The notes: a model not told the origin generated them from the letters alone. DNA of 29,607 bases from Lachnoclostridium sp. UBA6558 (GCA_002434335.1 DJJW01000066.1:1-29607), one strand, 5' to 3'; numbered from the stretch's first letter, positions 8,439-16,084 are shown. Translations and numbers: made by a program.

Positions 8439-8912
8439 TTATTGAGATGATTTAGTGAGATCGGTAATGATTTTGGCCTGTAAATGCCATAATTGATGAA
8501 AATCTTTTTTTTGTAAACGGCATTTGTTTCCGGTATAAATATTAACAGGATTCATAACAAAATGAATATGAAATTGGTTTGGCTTTTCATGCAATGCGAA
8601 AACAATTTGATATTCATCATTGAAGTAATCTAAGAGCTGGTAACCAATTTGTTGGTAGTGTGATGAAATGATTTCCATTTCTTCGATTGAAAACGATAGA
8701 ACAAAATGTATGACTCTTTTCCCAGTTAAATTTCGATGTATTTTTTGTACTTTGTAAAACTGCTTAATAATAAGATCTTTGTTATGAACATGAGTGCCTA
8801 CCGATCCAGATATTCGGTTAGGCATTTTTTTATTATCAAATATGTAGTTTATGGTTTTATCAATAGCATCATTATTTTTATACGATCCCTTTACAAATTT
8901 AAGATTTGCCAT
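8439..8912 (-). CDS. Minimal HUH relaxase (mobilization nuclease domain)
   Basis: A 157-residue protein shows the relaxase metal motif H115-I-H117-F-V-M-N121, with H108 a few residues ahead, and N-terminal tyrosines (Y11, Y23) as candidate nicking residues. HUH relaxases cut one strand at oriT and stay bound to its 5' end to start transfer. This one is little more than the catalytic domain: typical MobA/VirD2 relaxases run to 300-600 residues with C-terminal helicase, primase or multimerisation domains. Its start overlaps the end of mobC by 22 bases, the usual mobC-mobA order. The sequence reaches a clear stop with no sign of further relaxase coding beyond it, so it may be naturally short or an old truncation. 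Confidence 0.8.
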   Translation of the reverse strand: MANLKFVKGSYKNNDAIDKTINYIFDNKKMPNRISGSVGTHVHNKDLIIKQFYKVQKIHRNLTGKRVIHFVLSFSIEEMEIISSHYQQIGYQLLDYFNDEYQIVFALHEKPNQFHIHFVMNPVNIYTGNKCRLQKKDFHQLWHLQAKIITDLTKSSQ

Positions 8913-9181
8913 AATGAGTTCATATCCTCCTCTTGCTGCTTGAGAAAACGTTTACGTGAGTATTTACCTATTTTAAATCGATTGATTGAATTTTGCATAC
9001 TGTAAAAGTGCTCCAGAACAGTAGAGTCAATTTCTGCATTATTTGAAGAGAGACATGTTGAAACTATGTAGTCACTTGTGTTCGTTCCAAGTTTCTTGGA
9101 TTTTGATTTAATAAGCTCTTTTTCCTTATCGGTGCAACAGACAGTAATTTTAGCACTCTTGTTTGAATTAGATTGCTTCAT
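8891..9181 (-). CDS. mobC: MobC-like relaxosome protein (ribbon-helix-helix)
   Basis: The 96-residue protein begins with a basic lead and a ribbon-helix-helix pattern, SAKITVCCTDKEKELIKSKSKKLG, followed by TNTSDYIVSTCL. This is the usual MobC/plasmid mobilization layout. MobC binds oriT, helps open the nic region and often represses its own promoter. The start is ATG at 9181 with AGGAGG at 9195-9190 on the reverse strand. Three 8-bp tandem repeats lie directly upstream and are the natural binding site. It is translationally coupled to the relaxase downstream. Confidence 0.8.
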   Translation of the reverse strand: MKQSNSNKSAKITVCCTDKEKELIKSKSKKLGTNTSDYIVSTCLSSNNAEIDSTVLEHFYSMQNSINRFKIGKYSRKRFLKQQEEDMNSLWQILNL

Positions 9182-9198
9182 TGATAATACCTCCTAAA

Positions 9199-9222
9199 TT
9201 GTGATATTGTGATATTGTGGTA
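9199..9222. repeat. Three 8-bp tandem repeats upstream of mobC
   Basis: TTGTGATA at 9199-9206, TTGTGATA at 9207-9214 and the one-mismatch TTGTGGTA at 9215-9222 are head-to-tail. They end 18 bases from the mobC start codon, the position of an operator or relaxosome-protein binding array. Confidence 0.75.
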
Positions 9223-9249
9223 AGTATGATACGAATATACACATACGAT

Positions 9250-9285
9250 ATTCTCTATTAAATTTCTATATACATAATAGAGAAT
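9250..9285. repeat. Hairpin-forming inverted repeat, candidate oriT part
   Basis: ATTCTCTATT at 9250-9259 pairs with AATAGAGAAT at 9276-9285 around a 16-base loop. It lies 68 bases upstream of mobC, where mobilization origins usually are. No nic consensus could be recognised. The stretch 9182-9530 holds this, the tandem repeats and the EcoRI-like repeats, but no gene. Confidence 0.45.
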
Positions 9286-9381
9286 AATAGTAGATTTCTA
9301 ATATAACAAGACTAGCAAAATTTAATAGGGACCATTATTGAAATGGTTATTTTGCCATTACTTTTAAGTTAAACCATTTAT

Positions 9382-9422
9382 AGAATTCTATTGTTGCGCA
9401 GAAATATATAAAGAATTCTATT
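9382..9422. repeat. Two direct copies of AGAATTCTATT, 30 bp apart
   Basis: The 11-mer occurs at 9382-9392 and 9412-9422, almost exactly three helical turns apart. Related ATTCTCTATT and AATAGAGAAT strings lie 100-130 bases to the left. The location between mobC and xis suits arm-type binding by Int/Xis or a regulator; this is inference. Confidence 0.45.
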
Positions 9423-9530
9423 ATTTTCATATAGAGCGGCTTATAACTTTTTATTATAATTAAGTTGACTTAATATTTTTTTATACCGGTTTATACACTT
9501 TTCTAAAATAAATCAGGAGGTGTATTTCAA

Positions 9531-9581
9531 ATGAAAATATGCTTGTATTACAAAATGACATACGCAAATAGAATAGGTTAG
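9531..9581 (+). CDS. 16-residue leader peptide upstream of xis
   Basis: A short ORF (MKICLYYKMTYANRIG, stop TAG at 9579-9581) starts 8 bases after a perfect AGGAGGTG at 9515-9522. No other ORF uses that ribosome binding site. It is followed 51 bases later by a terminator-like hairpin and then by xis. This is the layout of translation-coupled attenuation, as in leaders of Tn916-type modules. The peptide itself has no recognised motif. Confidence 0.45.
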   Translation: MKICLYYKMTYANRIG

Positions 9582-9632
9582 CTTATATATTATTTTTAGG
9601 AATAGTTTAAAAGAAAGAAATACCCGCAACAT

Positions 9633-9668
9633 AGCACCGGTTTCTGTTCATACCAACGGTGCTTTTTT
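9633..9668 (+). terminator. Terminator-like hairpin (possible attenuator) before xis
   Basis: AGCACC(G)GTT at 9633-9642 pairs with AACGGTGCT at 9655-9663, with one bulged G, and is followed by six T. It stands between the leader peptide and xis, so it can cap transcription into xis-int. Confidence 0.7.
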
Positions 9669-9727
9669 CATGTCTGAGATTAGAAGGATTCAGAGTAAAG
9701 ACTACAGTAATCAAGGAGGGAAATTAA

Positions 9728-9937
9728 ATGATCGCACAAATAACCGATCCCCAAATAATTAATGAAACCGGAAGAAACCAAAAACTTACTTATACCATGC
9801 GTGAAGTTGCTGAAGTACTTAATATCAGCGTAGCTCATGCATACAAACTGGCAGAGCAAAAAGCCATACCGACTATTCGTTTAGGTAATAGAATATTAGT
9901 CAGCATAAAAAAGCTTGAGGACTATATTAATCAATAA
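9728..9937 (+). CDS. xis: Excisionase (HTH_17 family DNA-binding protein)
   Basis: The 69-residue protein ends in a MerR-like winged helix: YTMREVAEVLNISVAHAYKLAEQKAIPTIRLGNRILVSIKKLEDYI (residues about 22-67), the standard HTH_17 excisionase pattern. It bends DNA at the element ends and steers the integrase toward excision. The start follows AAGGAGGG at 9713-9720. It lies 72 bases ahead of int with a weak hairpin between, the normal order in Tn916-like elements. The N-terminal 20 residues are polar and variable. Confidence 0.87.
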   Translation: MIAQITDPQIINETGRNQKLTYTMREVAEVLNISVAHAYKLAEQKAIPTIRLGNRILVSIKKLEDYINQ

Positions 9938-9962
9938 CACAGACTAAAAATTTCATTTGCGA

Positions 9963-9991
9963 CCAATCGTAAAGGATTGGCTGCCTTTTTT
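9963..9991 (+). terminator. Weak hairpin between xis and int
   Basis: A 6-bp stem (CCAATC at 9963-9968 with GATTGG at 9975-9980) is followed by CTGCC and TTTTTT. It would allow partial termination and so set the xis to int ratio. Confidence 0.55.
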
Positions 9992-10009
9992 ATAAAGGAG
10001 GAAAATTAA

Positions 10010-11209
10010 ATGGCAGGAAAAAGAGGAAATAATGAAGGTTCCATCTACAAAGATAAGCAAAGAAACCGATGGATTGGACAGGTGACTGTGAATTCATCAT
10101 CAGGTAAAAAGCGAAAAAGCGTCTATGGAGCGACGCGTTCAGAGGTTCGTGATAAGATAGCAAAGCTTTTGAATAATCCAACTAACATGCAGATGATTGA
10201 TAATGGAAAAATAACCTTGCAAGACTGGATTATAGTCTGGCTAGAAGATTTCAAGAGATTGTCGCTTAAGCGAAGTTCAATAGATAATTATTATCGTTAT
10301 TTTAATACTCATATCAAAGACACTCCATTGGGTAATACACCATTGAACAAGGTATGCACGAATCAAATTCAAAAGTTTATCAATGAAAAGTCACAGAACG
10401 GTAGAGCAGATGGCAGTGGAGGACTTAGAAAAAGTTCAGTTAAACACATCTACAATGTAATCTATGGTGCTATGGAGCAAGCTCAGCGCAGTGGGATGTT
10501 AGCTACCCCAAATCCTTGTAAATCGGTAATTCTACCAAGAAATGATAAGAAAGAAATGCTATATTTTACACCAGAGCAAGCAAATCTCTTACTTGAATGG
10601 GTCCGGGGATCCAAGTATTATCCGCTATATGCGTTGGTATTGGTATCCGGTCTCCGTCTTGGAGAGGTGATTGCATTGCGTTGGGATTCTGGTGTTGATT
10701 TGAACGAGGGGAAAATAACTGTAAAACTAAATGCAGCAATTGTAAGTAAGGAGGTTCAAACTGAAAAAGGCGTGGTTCATAGTGAAGTAGTTCTACAGAC
10801 CCCGAAAACAAAGAAATCAATGAGAACATTATACATAGAAGAGCCAATTATCACTATGCTGAAAAGTGTAAGAGAAGCACAATTAAAGGCAGCTATTGAA
10901 TGCGGTGATGCTTATGAAAATAGCGGATTTGTGTTTACAAATGACTATGGAAGAATGATGCACCCACGCTCGGTTCAGGATCATTTTAAGAGAGCTATCA
11001 AAAATGCAGGGCTGCCTAATCTGCATTTTCACTGTCTTCGCCATACTGCAGCAACTCTTATGCTCTACAATGGAGTTGATATAAGAACGGTGCAGGAAGT
11101 ACTTGGCCATGAAAATTTGAATACGACTGCCGATGTTTATCTGCACATCATGGAAAACGTCAAAAAGGAAGCGCAAAAGGCAATCTATAATTCGATTTTG
11201 ATACAATAA
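10010..11209 (+). CDS. int: Tyrosine-type integrase, Tn916/ICE class
   Basis: The 399-residue protein has all three parts of this class. The N-terminal AP2-like arm-binding domain (GNNEGSIYKDKQRNRWIGQV) comes first, then the core-binding SAM-like domain at about residues 65-160 (LQDWIIVWLEDFK), then the catalytic domain. Catalytic residues are R216 (SGLRLGE), H341 and R344 (HFHCLRHT), H367 (LGHENL) and Y377 (ADVYLH). It cuts and rejoins attachment sites to insert or release the element. The start has AAAGGAGG at 9995-10002. Length and active site look intact. It is 15 kb from the tRNA-Leu boundary, which is unusual for an integrase normally next to attR/attL. Confidence 0.95.
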   Translation: MAGKRGNNEGSIYKDKQRNRWIGQVTVNSSSGKKRKSVYGATRSEVRDKIAKLLNNPTNMQMIDNGKITLQDWIIVWLEDFKRLSLKRSSIDNYYRYFNTHIKDTPLGNTPLNKVCTNQIQKFINEKSQNGRADGSGGLRKSSVKHIYNVIYGAMEQAQRSGMLATPNPCKSVILPRNDKKEMLYFTPEQANLLLEWVRGSKYYPLYALVLVSGLRLGEVIALRWDSGVDLNEGKITVKLNAAIVSKEVQTEKGVVHSEVVLQTPKTKKSMRTLYIEEPIITMLKSVREAQLKAAIECGDAYENSGFVFTNDYGRMMHPRSVQDHFKRAIKNAGLPNLHFHCLRHTAATLMLYNGVDIRTVQEVLGHENLNTTADVYLHIMENVKKEAQKAIYNSILIQ

Positions 11210-11308
11210 TCAGTCATGAAAAGCAGTAGTTATGGCAGTTTTGACCGACATTAAAATTCATTTAGGATATAACAAAATGAAAAATTATATTTAGAAGGAG
11301 TAAGAGGT

Positions 11309-11482
11309 ATGGAAACGCAAGTGGTTGTTTATATGGAAGATGTTATTAGGTATATTATAGAACGTTCTGTAGTGTAGGAGGAATTAGTGGAAGAGATTCT
11401 GGACTTAGAAGAGGAATGGATGTTTGAAAATGGATTAGCATACTACAAAGAAGAAATAGACAGCATGCATCTATGCGATTAA
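11309..11482 (+). pseudogene. 57-codon small ORF interrupted by an in-frame amber stop
   Basis: ATG at 11309, behind AGAAGGAG at 11293-11300, opens a 22-codon frame to TAG at 11375-11377. The same frame then continues as EELVEEILDLEEEWMFENG to TAA at 11480-11482. Without the amber it would be one acidic 57-residue helical protein. Alternatively, GTG at 11387 behind GGAGG at 11378-11382 starts a separate 31-residue peptide coupled to the first. The product is not recognised. It lies 100 bases after int. Confidence 0.4.
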
Positions 11483-11663
11483 ATAATACTTAACACAATA
11501 AGTTAGATAGTCTTGAATTATATGTAGACCATATCATTCCTAATGTTCATAAATGCGGTAATGCGTTCAAATTATATGTTTGGCGTATTTCCGCATTCGG
11601 AGAAATTTTTTTGTATTTTATGATTAAAATAGAATAATGGATTGCCGATTTTATTAGAAAAAA

Positions 11664-11692
11664 TTGACATAATATAAAACGAAATATATAAT
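11664..11692 (+). promoter_or_regulatory. Consensus sigma-A promoter of the defence block
   Basis: TTGACA at 11664-11669, a 17-base spacer and TATAAT at 11687-11692 form a perfect consensus -35/-10 pair. It lies 69 bases upstream of the DUF1413 gene. The -10 box overlaps the left arm of an 18-bp inverted repeat, so the promoter is probably strongly repressed or its transcript starts with a stable hairpin. The 180 bases before it (11483-11663) hold no gene. Confidence 0.85.
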
Positions 11693-11746
11693 GAATCATA
11701 ACAACATTGTCACAATTAAGGTGATAGCGTTGTTATGATTCATTAT
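11688..11746. repeat. 18-bp perfect inverted repeat overlapping the -10 box
   Basis: ATAATGAATCATAACAAC at 11688-11705 pairs exactly with 11729-11746 around a 23-base centre. It covers the -10 box, the start site and the leader up to about 5 bases before the GGAGGAG ribosome binding site at 11749-11755. It may be an operator for a dimeric repressor or a 5' hairpin that affects translation or RNA stability. No T run follows, so it is not a terminator. Confidence 0.8.
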
Positions 11747-11760
11747 TTGGAGGAGCTTAT

Positions 11761-12009
11761 ATGTTAGAACTAGAGCAGTTATTAAATGAGGCATTGAATG
11801 AAGTGAAACATTTAAACCACGAAGAAGTATTTTTGCTGAAGGATTTATATAAGGGATATGTATGGAATAGAGTTCCTGGGAGACAACGATCATTACTTGG
11901 ATCATTATTTTTGGAATACATAAAGCAGAATGATGTTGGGGTTAAAATTATTGAGAAGACATCGTCAAAACAGCAAAAATATCAGAGGACGAGTAAGATA
12001 ATAATTTAA
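11761..12009 (+). CDS. DUF1413-like small protein
   Basis: The 82-residue protein has a helical N-terminus (LELEQLLNEALNEVKHL) followed by the DUF1413-type core LKDLYKGYVWNRVPGRQRSLLGSLFLEY. After the core come IIEKTSSKQQKYQRT and a basic end. The family is small, likely DNA-binding or a regulator, and has no established function. It is the first gene after the consensus promoter and inverted repeat, which makes it a candidate autoregulator of the McrBC-containing block. The ribosome binding site is GGAGGAG. The family assignment is from pattern memory and the residue order only. Confidence 0.65.
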   Translation: MLELEQLLNEALNEVKHLNHEEVFLLKDLYKGYVWNRVPGRQRSLLGSLFLEYIKQNDVGVKIIEKTSSKQQKYQRTSKIII

Positions 12010-12137
12010 TCCAGTATTTAAATAGGTAGTAGAGTTGTAAACATAATATGAACAAGATAATTAAATTTCAAACTGTAATACGACTAGATGTTATCTACAC
12101 ATGGTTTAACAAGTGGGAATTATAGGAGGATGGTAAT

Positions 12138-12521
12138 ATGTTGAATCAGAATAGAATGCTTAGATATGAATTATTAAAAGACAATAAAAATGCCGACAAA
12201 CTATTTGGATCTTTTCTGAAATATATTGAGCAAGAAAGTCTAAGTCCTACACAAGAATTTACAATTGAGGAAATTTCAAATATAATTCCTAGGGGTACTG
12301 CAGAGGTCTCTAACTATTCTACTTACGGATTTTCATTTATGAGTATGCTTAGCAATCAAAAAGATAGAGATTACTTCTGTTTTCAGAATGCCAATTTGTC
12401 TAAAATATTTACTGAGATTTGTAATAATAACCGCAATAGAGATAATTATGAGTGGAAGAAGCTGTACTTAAACGAAAAATGTAAAATCAATTCAACGTAT
12501 CTAAATGAAGGCAAGTTATAA
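12138..12521 (+). CDS. Hypothetical protein preceding mcrB
   Basis: The 127-residue protein starts with ATG behind AGGAGGATGG at 12123-12132 and is polar and helical. It contains FTIEEISNIIPRGTAEVSNYS, which could be a winged-helix-like turn, and an asparagine-rich stretch near the end (EICNNNRNRDNYEWKK). No family is recognised. It ends 16 bases before mcrB and is in the same operon, so it may be a regulator, inhibitor or specificity accessory of the McrBC pair. Base composition is as AT-rich as its neighbours. Confidence 0.65.
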   Translation: MLNQNRMLRYELLKDNKNADKLFGSFLKYIEQESLSPTQEFTIEEISNIIPRGTAEVSNYSTYGFSFMSMLSNQKDRDYFCFQNANLSKIFTEICNNNRNRDNYEWKKLYLNEKCKINSTYLNEGKL

Positions 12522-12537
12522 ATATTGGGAGGATCAC

Positions 12538-14844
12538 ATGAAGATTTTTTTAGGCAAGTTTAGTGCAAATTATCCGGAACAAGTCGAAAAGAAATATTAT
12601 GCAGCTGGGGAGCAAGGTAACATTTGGTATGGTGGTGTTCAACCGGGGGATTATGTATTTGCGTCCCACGAGGGCATGATCATAGGATTGTGGAGAGCAA
12701 AAGAATATACACAGATGAAAAATGAAGTAAATCCGAAAAATGATGGTGTTCTTTTGTTTGATGAAATTAAACGATATGATAATGTCAGTGTGTCGAATGA
12801 CTTCACACGCTTTAAGTATTTTATTCATGATTTAAATTTGATTAATAAAGTAACAAAAAGTGTTAAGAATTTGGGCTTTATTACTATTAAGGTGCGTGAA
12901 GGTTGTCCCAAACCTGAAGATATTGATTTTAAAAGTGGTGGTGTTAGTATATATGTTGCTCTTGATGATGTATCGGTGGAATGGGACGAAGGAGATATCA
13001 GGGTAACAGTTGATAAAAGTGCTGAGATGAGAATACTTAGTATAGATAGGTATGAGGGAAAAAAATTCACCGTTTATGAAGCCTTTCAGCAACTTTATGA
13101 AGAGAGAAATGCGGAGGACGGAAAATACTCAATCAGAGAATTATACAACTATTCATTAGAAGATCAGGCCTCAAAAAAGCGAAAATTTCTAGTTACTTTA
13201 ATGGATGAGCTGGAGGCGAAGGGATATTTAAAGATTTCCAGTGCTATAAGTCTATATGACAATCTATTGGTTGGCAGAAAGCGTTATATAACTTCAAAAG
13301 ATAACAAGTCAGATGAATTAGTCGCAGAAGAACAGGATAGTACTGATGTAATCATAGAAGAGGAAAACGAGCAATATGAAGAAATAGCAGGCCTTCTGAA
13401 TTTTAATCCGAATCTAATTCTATATGGGCCACCAGGAACCGGTAAGACTTATGCAACACAAGGAATTATTAATTACTATGAAAAGAAATACTTTAACGCT
13501 GATAGTAGTTATCATTCAGCGGAGATAGAAGGAAGAGTGAAATCTGTAACATTTCATCAGTCTTATTCATATGAAGAATTTATTGAAGGAATTCGTCCAG
13601 TACTTAATGATGAAGATGGTAGCAATATAGGATATAGGTTGGAAAATGGCTTATTTAAAGAACACTGCATCAATTCGGAAAAAGAACTTATAAAAAGAAA
13701 GAATAATGCAACATATGTAGATATGATACGTTCCGAAAGTTCTATATGGAAGATATCGTTAGGTGAGCGAAAATCCGACGAAATATTCGATGAATGTATT
13801 AGGACAAATGATATTGCAATTGGATGGTTGGACGGACTTGATTTAAGCGATATGAATTATGATAACATTTTAAATGAGCTGAGTAAAGAAAGTGAATCTG
13901 GTAGTAATCAAACACACAATGCCAATACCATTAATGATTTTGTCAACGAGATGACAGTAGGAGATATTGTATTCGTTTATGATGGACAACAAACAATTCG
14001 AATGATAGGTGTAATAAAAGAGGGTTATCGATATGACACTAAGTATTCATTTAAACACCGCAGAGGAGTTGAGTGGTTCAAAGATTTAAATTACCCAATT
14101 AACATTCATCAATATAATGGGTATAAGAACCTTACATTGAAAACTGTCTATCAGCTCGTCAGAGTGACAGTACCGGATGTATTGGAGATTATTACTACTC
14201 ATAGTCTTAAAAAACAAAGTTACGATGATAAAAAAGAGATACGACCGTATTATATGATCGTAGATGAAATTAATCGTGGAAATGTCGCCAAGATATTTGG
14301 AGAGTTGATTACTTTAATTGAACAAGATAAGCGCGGTAAATTGAAAGTAACACTGCCCTATTCAAAAAAGGAATTCTCAGTTCCTAGCAACATGGTCATT
14401 ATAGGAACAATGAATACAGCTGACCGTTCTATAGCAGCTATAGATACTGCCCTGAGGCGACGTTTTACTTTTGTTGAAATTGACCCGGATGCGAGCATTA
14501 TTACGAAATATGATAATCCAATCGTGAATGATACCATTGATTTAGCCAAACTATTAAATGCGATGAATGAGAAAATAATGGAGTATTACGACCGGGATCA
14601 CCGCATCGGACATGCATATTTTATGGGAATAGAGTCGTTAAGTAATTTCTATCAAACCTGGTATTATAAGATACTTCCGTTATTAAGCGAGTATTTTTAT
14701 AACGATGTAGATACCTTGAGAGCGGTTGTAGGTAAAGCTTTTTATGATGATTATGGGAGTGTAATCAAATTATCAAGATCAAGCAAAGGATCAACGCTTA
14801 CGGAATTCGAAGAAAATATAATTAATATATATAAGGGTAAATAA
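12538..14844 (+). CDS. mcrB: McrB-type AAA+ GTPase with two EVE/PUA-like domains
   Basis: The 768-residue motor and recognition subunit of a modification-dependent McrBC system. Residues 1 to about 105 look like an EVE/PUA-type fold (YVFASHEGMIIGLWRAKEY), the class that reads modified bases. A helical linker follows (about 185-260). The AAA+ module has Walker A G297-PPGTGK-T304, the HQSYSYEEFIEGIRP segment, Walker B VDEINRGN (D576, E577), the GTP-specific MNTADRS motif (625-631) and the arginine finger region ALRRRF. Between Walker A and B there are about 270 residues instead of about 75, because a second EVE-like domain (about 398-543) is inserted. The ATG at 12538, with GGGAGG at 12527-12532, is chosen over 12505. 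mcrC follows one base after the stop. Confidence 0.92.
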   Translation: MKIFLGKFSANYPEQVEKKYYAAGEQGNIWYGGVQPGDYVFASHEGMIIGLWRAKEYTQMKNEVNPKNDGVLLFDEIKRYDNVSVSNDFTRFKYFIHDLNLINKVTKSVKNLGFITIKVREGCPKPEDIDFKSGGVSIYVALDDVSVEWDEGDIRVTVDKSAEMRILSIDRYEGKKFTVYEAFQQLYEERNAEDGKYSIRELYNYSLEDQASKKRKFLVTLMDELEAKGYLKISSAISLYDNLLVGRKRYITSKDNKSDELVAEEQDSTDVIIEEENEQYEEIAGLLNFNPNLILYGPPGTGKTYATQGIINYYEKKYFNADSSYHSAEIEGRVKSVTFHQSYSYEEFIEGIRPVLNDEDGSNIGYRLENGLFKEHCINSEKELIKRKNNATYVDMIRSESSIWKISLGERKSDEIFDECIRTNDIAIGWLDGLDLSDMNYDNILNELSKESESGSNQTHNANTINDFVNEMTVGDIVFVYDGQQTIRMIGVIKEGYRYDTKYSFKHRRGVEWFKDLNYPINIHQYNGYKNLTLKTVYQLVRVTVPDVLEIITTHSLKKQSYDDKKEIRPYYMIVDEINRGNVAKIFGELITLIEQDKRGKLKVTLPYSKKEFSVPSNMVIIGTMNTADRSIAAIDTALRRRFTFVEIDPDASIITKYDNPIVNDTIDLAKLLNAMNEKIMEYYDRDHRIGHAYFMGIESLSNFYQTWYYKILPLLSEYFYNDVDTLRAVVGKAFYDDYGSVIKLSRSSKGSTLTEFEENIINIYKGK

Positions 14845-14845
14845 T

Positions 14846-16084
14846 ATGTCAGACATCAGAATCATTAAAGTATTTGAAGACCGACAACAGAAAGTCTATC
14901 TGAGCCAGCAAAACCTTGAAGACCTAATCGGTATGAGAGATATTATTGGAGAAAATAATATTATCATTCAAGCTGATGGAAAGTTACTGATTCGGCATTA
15001 TATTGGATATGTTCAACTAAATAAGACAAGATTATTGATATATCCCAAAGTAGCGATCGGTCTTAAACAAGCTGATGAATATGACAGATCCTTTGAAATT
15101 ATGACGAAAATGTTAGCATATTCTGATTTTATCGGTATCAAGATGCTTCCGAATCCTCAGCGGGTTTCTATATATCAAAATGATTTGCTTGAACTTTTTG
15201 TTGGATTGTTTATTGATGAACTCACAAAACAATTTCAAAGAGATGTTAACCGCGGGTATAATTACAAGGTAGAAAATCAAAGTTTTATTAAGGGTAAGGT
15301 AGATTTCAATGAAACCTTAAAACATAATAGTTATAAGCGACATCTTCATTACGTGAGTTATGATGAATTCAATGAAAATACGTCATTAAATCAGCTATTT
15401 AAAGCAGTCATTTTGATTCTAATTGTGCGTTCACAGGTGAAGAGTAATAAGATAAGATTGAAACAACTACTTTTGTGGCTTGAAGATGTTGATAGTATAA
15501 GTATTTCGGATAAGATATGGAATGGAATAACCTTCACAAGGCAAAATCAAAAATATGAAACATCATTTCATATGGCTAAATTATTCTATTTCAATACTAG
15601 TCCAAATATACGAAACGGTGAAACTTTATCATTAAGTTTTCTGGTACCGGCAAATCAGCTTTTTGAAACGTATTTATATAAGTTATTAGATAGAAATCTC
15701 AAGCAGGAGTATACAATCAAATATCAAGGTCCTATGAATTATTTGGCTAATGTTAACGGTAAAAAGTTTCTACAGATGAGGCCAGATATTACATTATTTG
15801 AAGAGGGTAGAGTTAGTAAAGTCATAGATGCGAAGTATAAGATTATTGAAGATTTGGATAATTTGTCTCAAGGCGATATATATCAAATGCTAGCGTACAG
15901 TGTAAGGTATCAATGTAACAATATACTACTGGTTTATCCCAAATTATTAGGGGAGGGATCAGATGAGGTGATATATTCCCTCACTGTTCAAAATTATGAT
16001 CAGATTGTAACGATTCGTTTGGTAAAGATAGATTTGAAGGAAGAGCCAAATGTTGTTGCGGAGAAAGTGTTTGGATTATTATAA
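14846..16084 (+). CDS. mcrC: McrC-type endonuclease subunit
   Basis: The 412-residue partner of McrB has an N-terminal beta domain (to about residue 130) that contacts the AAA+ ring and a C-terminal PD-(D/E)xK nuclease. The nuclease residues are D314 (RPDITLF), D328-A-K330 (VIDAKYK) and Q347-xxx-Y351 (YQMLAYS). GTP hydrolysis by McrB drives translocation and McrC then cuts DNA carrying modified bases. It starts one base after the mcrB stop with only a weak ribosome binding site, consistent with translational coupling. A terminator hairpin 67 bases downstream closes the operon. All catalytic residues are present, so it should be active. Confidence 0.92.
   Translation: MSDIRIIKVFEDRQQKVYLSQQNLEDLIGMRDIIGENNIIIQADGKLLIRHYIGYVQLNKTRLLIYPKVAIGLKQADEYDRSFEIMTKMLAYSDFIGIKMLPNPQRVSIYQNDLLELFVGLFIDELTKQFQRDVNRGYNYKVENQSFIKGKVDFNETLKHNSYKRHLHYVSYDEFNENTSLNQLFKAVILILIVRSQVKSNKIRLKQLLLWLEDVDSISISDKIWNGITFTRQNQKYETSFHMAKLFYFNTSPNIRNGETLSLSFLVPANQLFETYLYKLLDRNLKQEYTIKYQGPMNYLANVNGKKFLQMRPDITLFEEGRVSKVIDAKYKIIEDLDNLSQGDIYQMLAYSVRYQCNNILLVYPKLLGEGSDEVIYSLTVQNYDQIVTIRLVKIDLKEEPNVVAEKVFGLL

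Noticed and set aside
10566..11206. Reverse-strand ORFs inside the integrase gene
   Set aside because: Shadows of the intact integrase frame with no start signals.
12076..12090. TAATACGACT string resembling the start of a T7 phage promoter
   Set aside because: Only the first ten bases match; the downstream part of the consensus is absent and no T7-type polymerase is present. Taken as chance.
12825..13092. Two reverse-strand ORFs inside mcrB
   Set aside because: They lie opposite a strong coding frame, lack ribosome binding sites and have no recognisable protein pattern.
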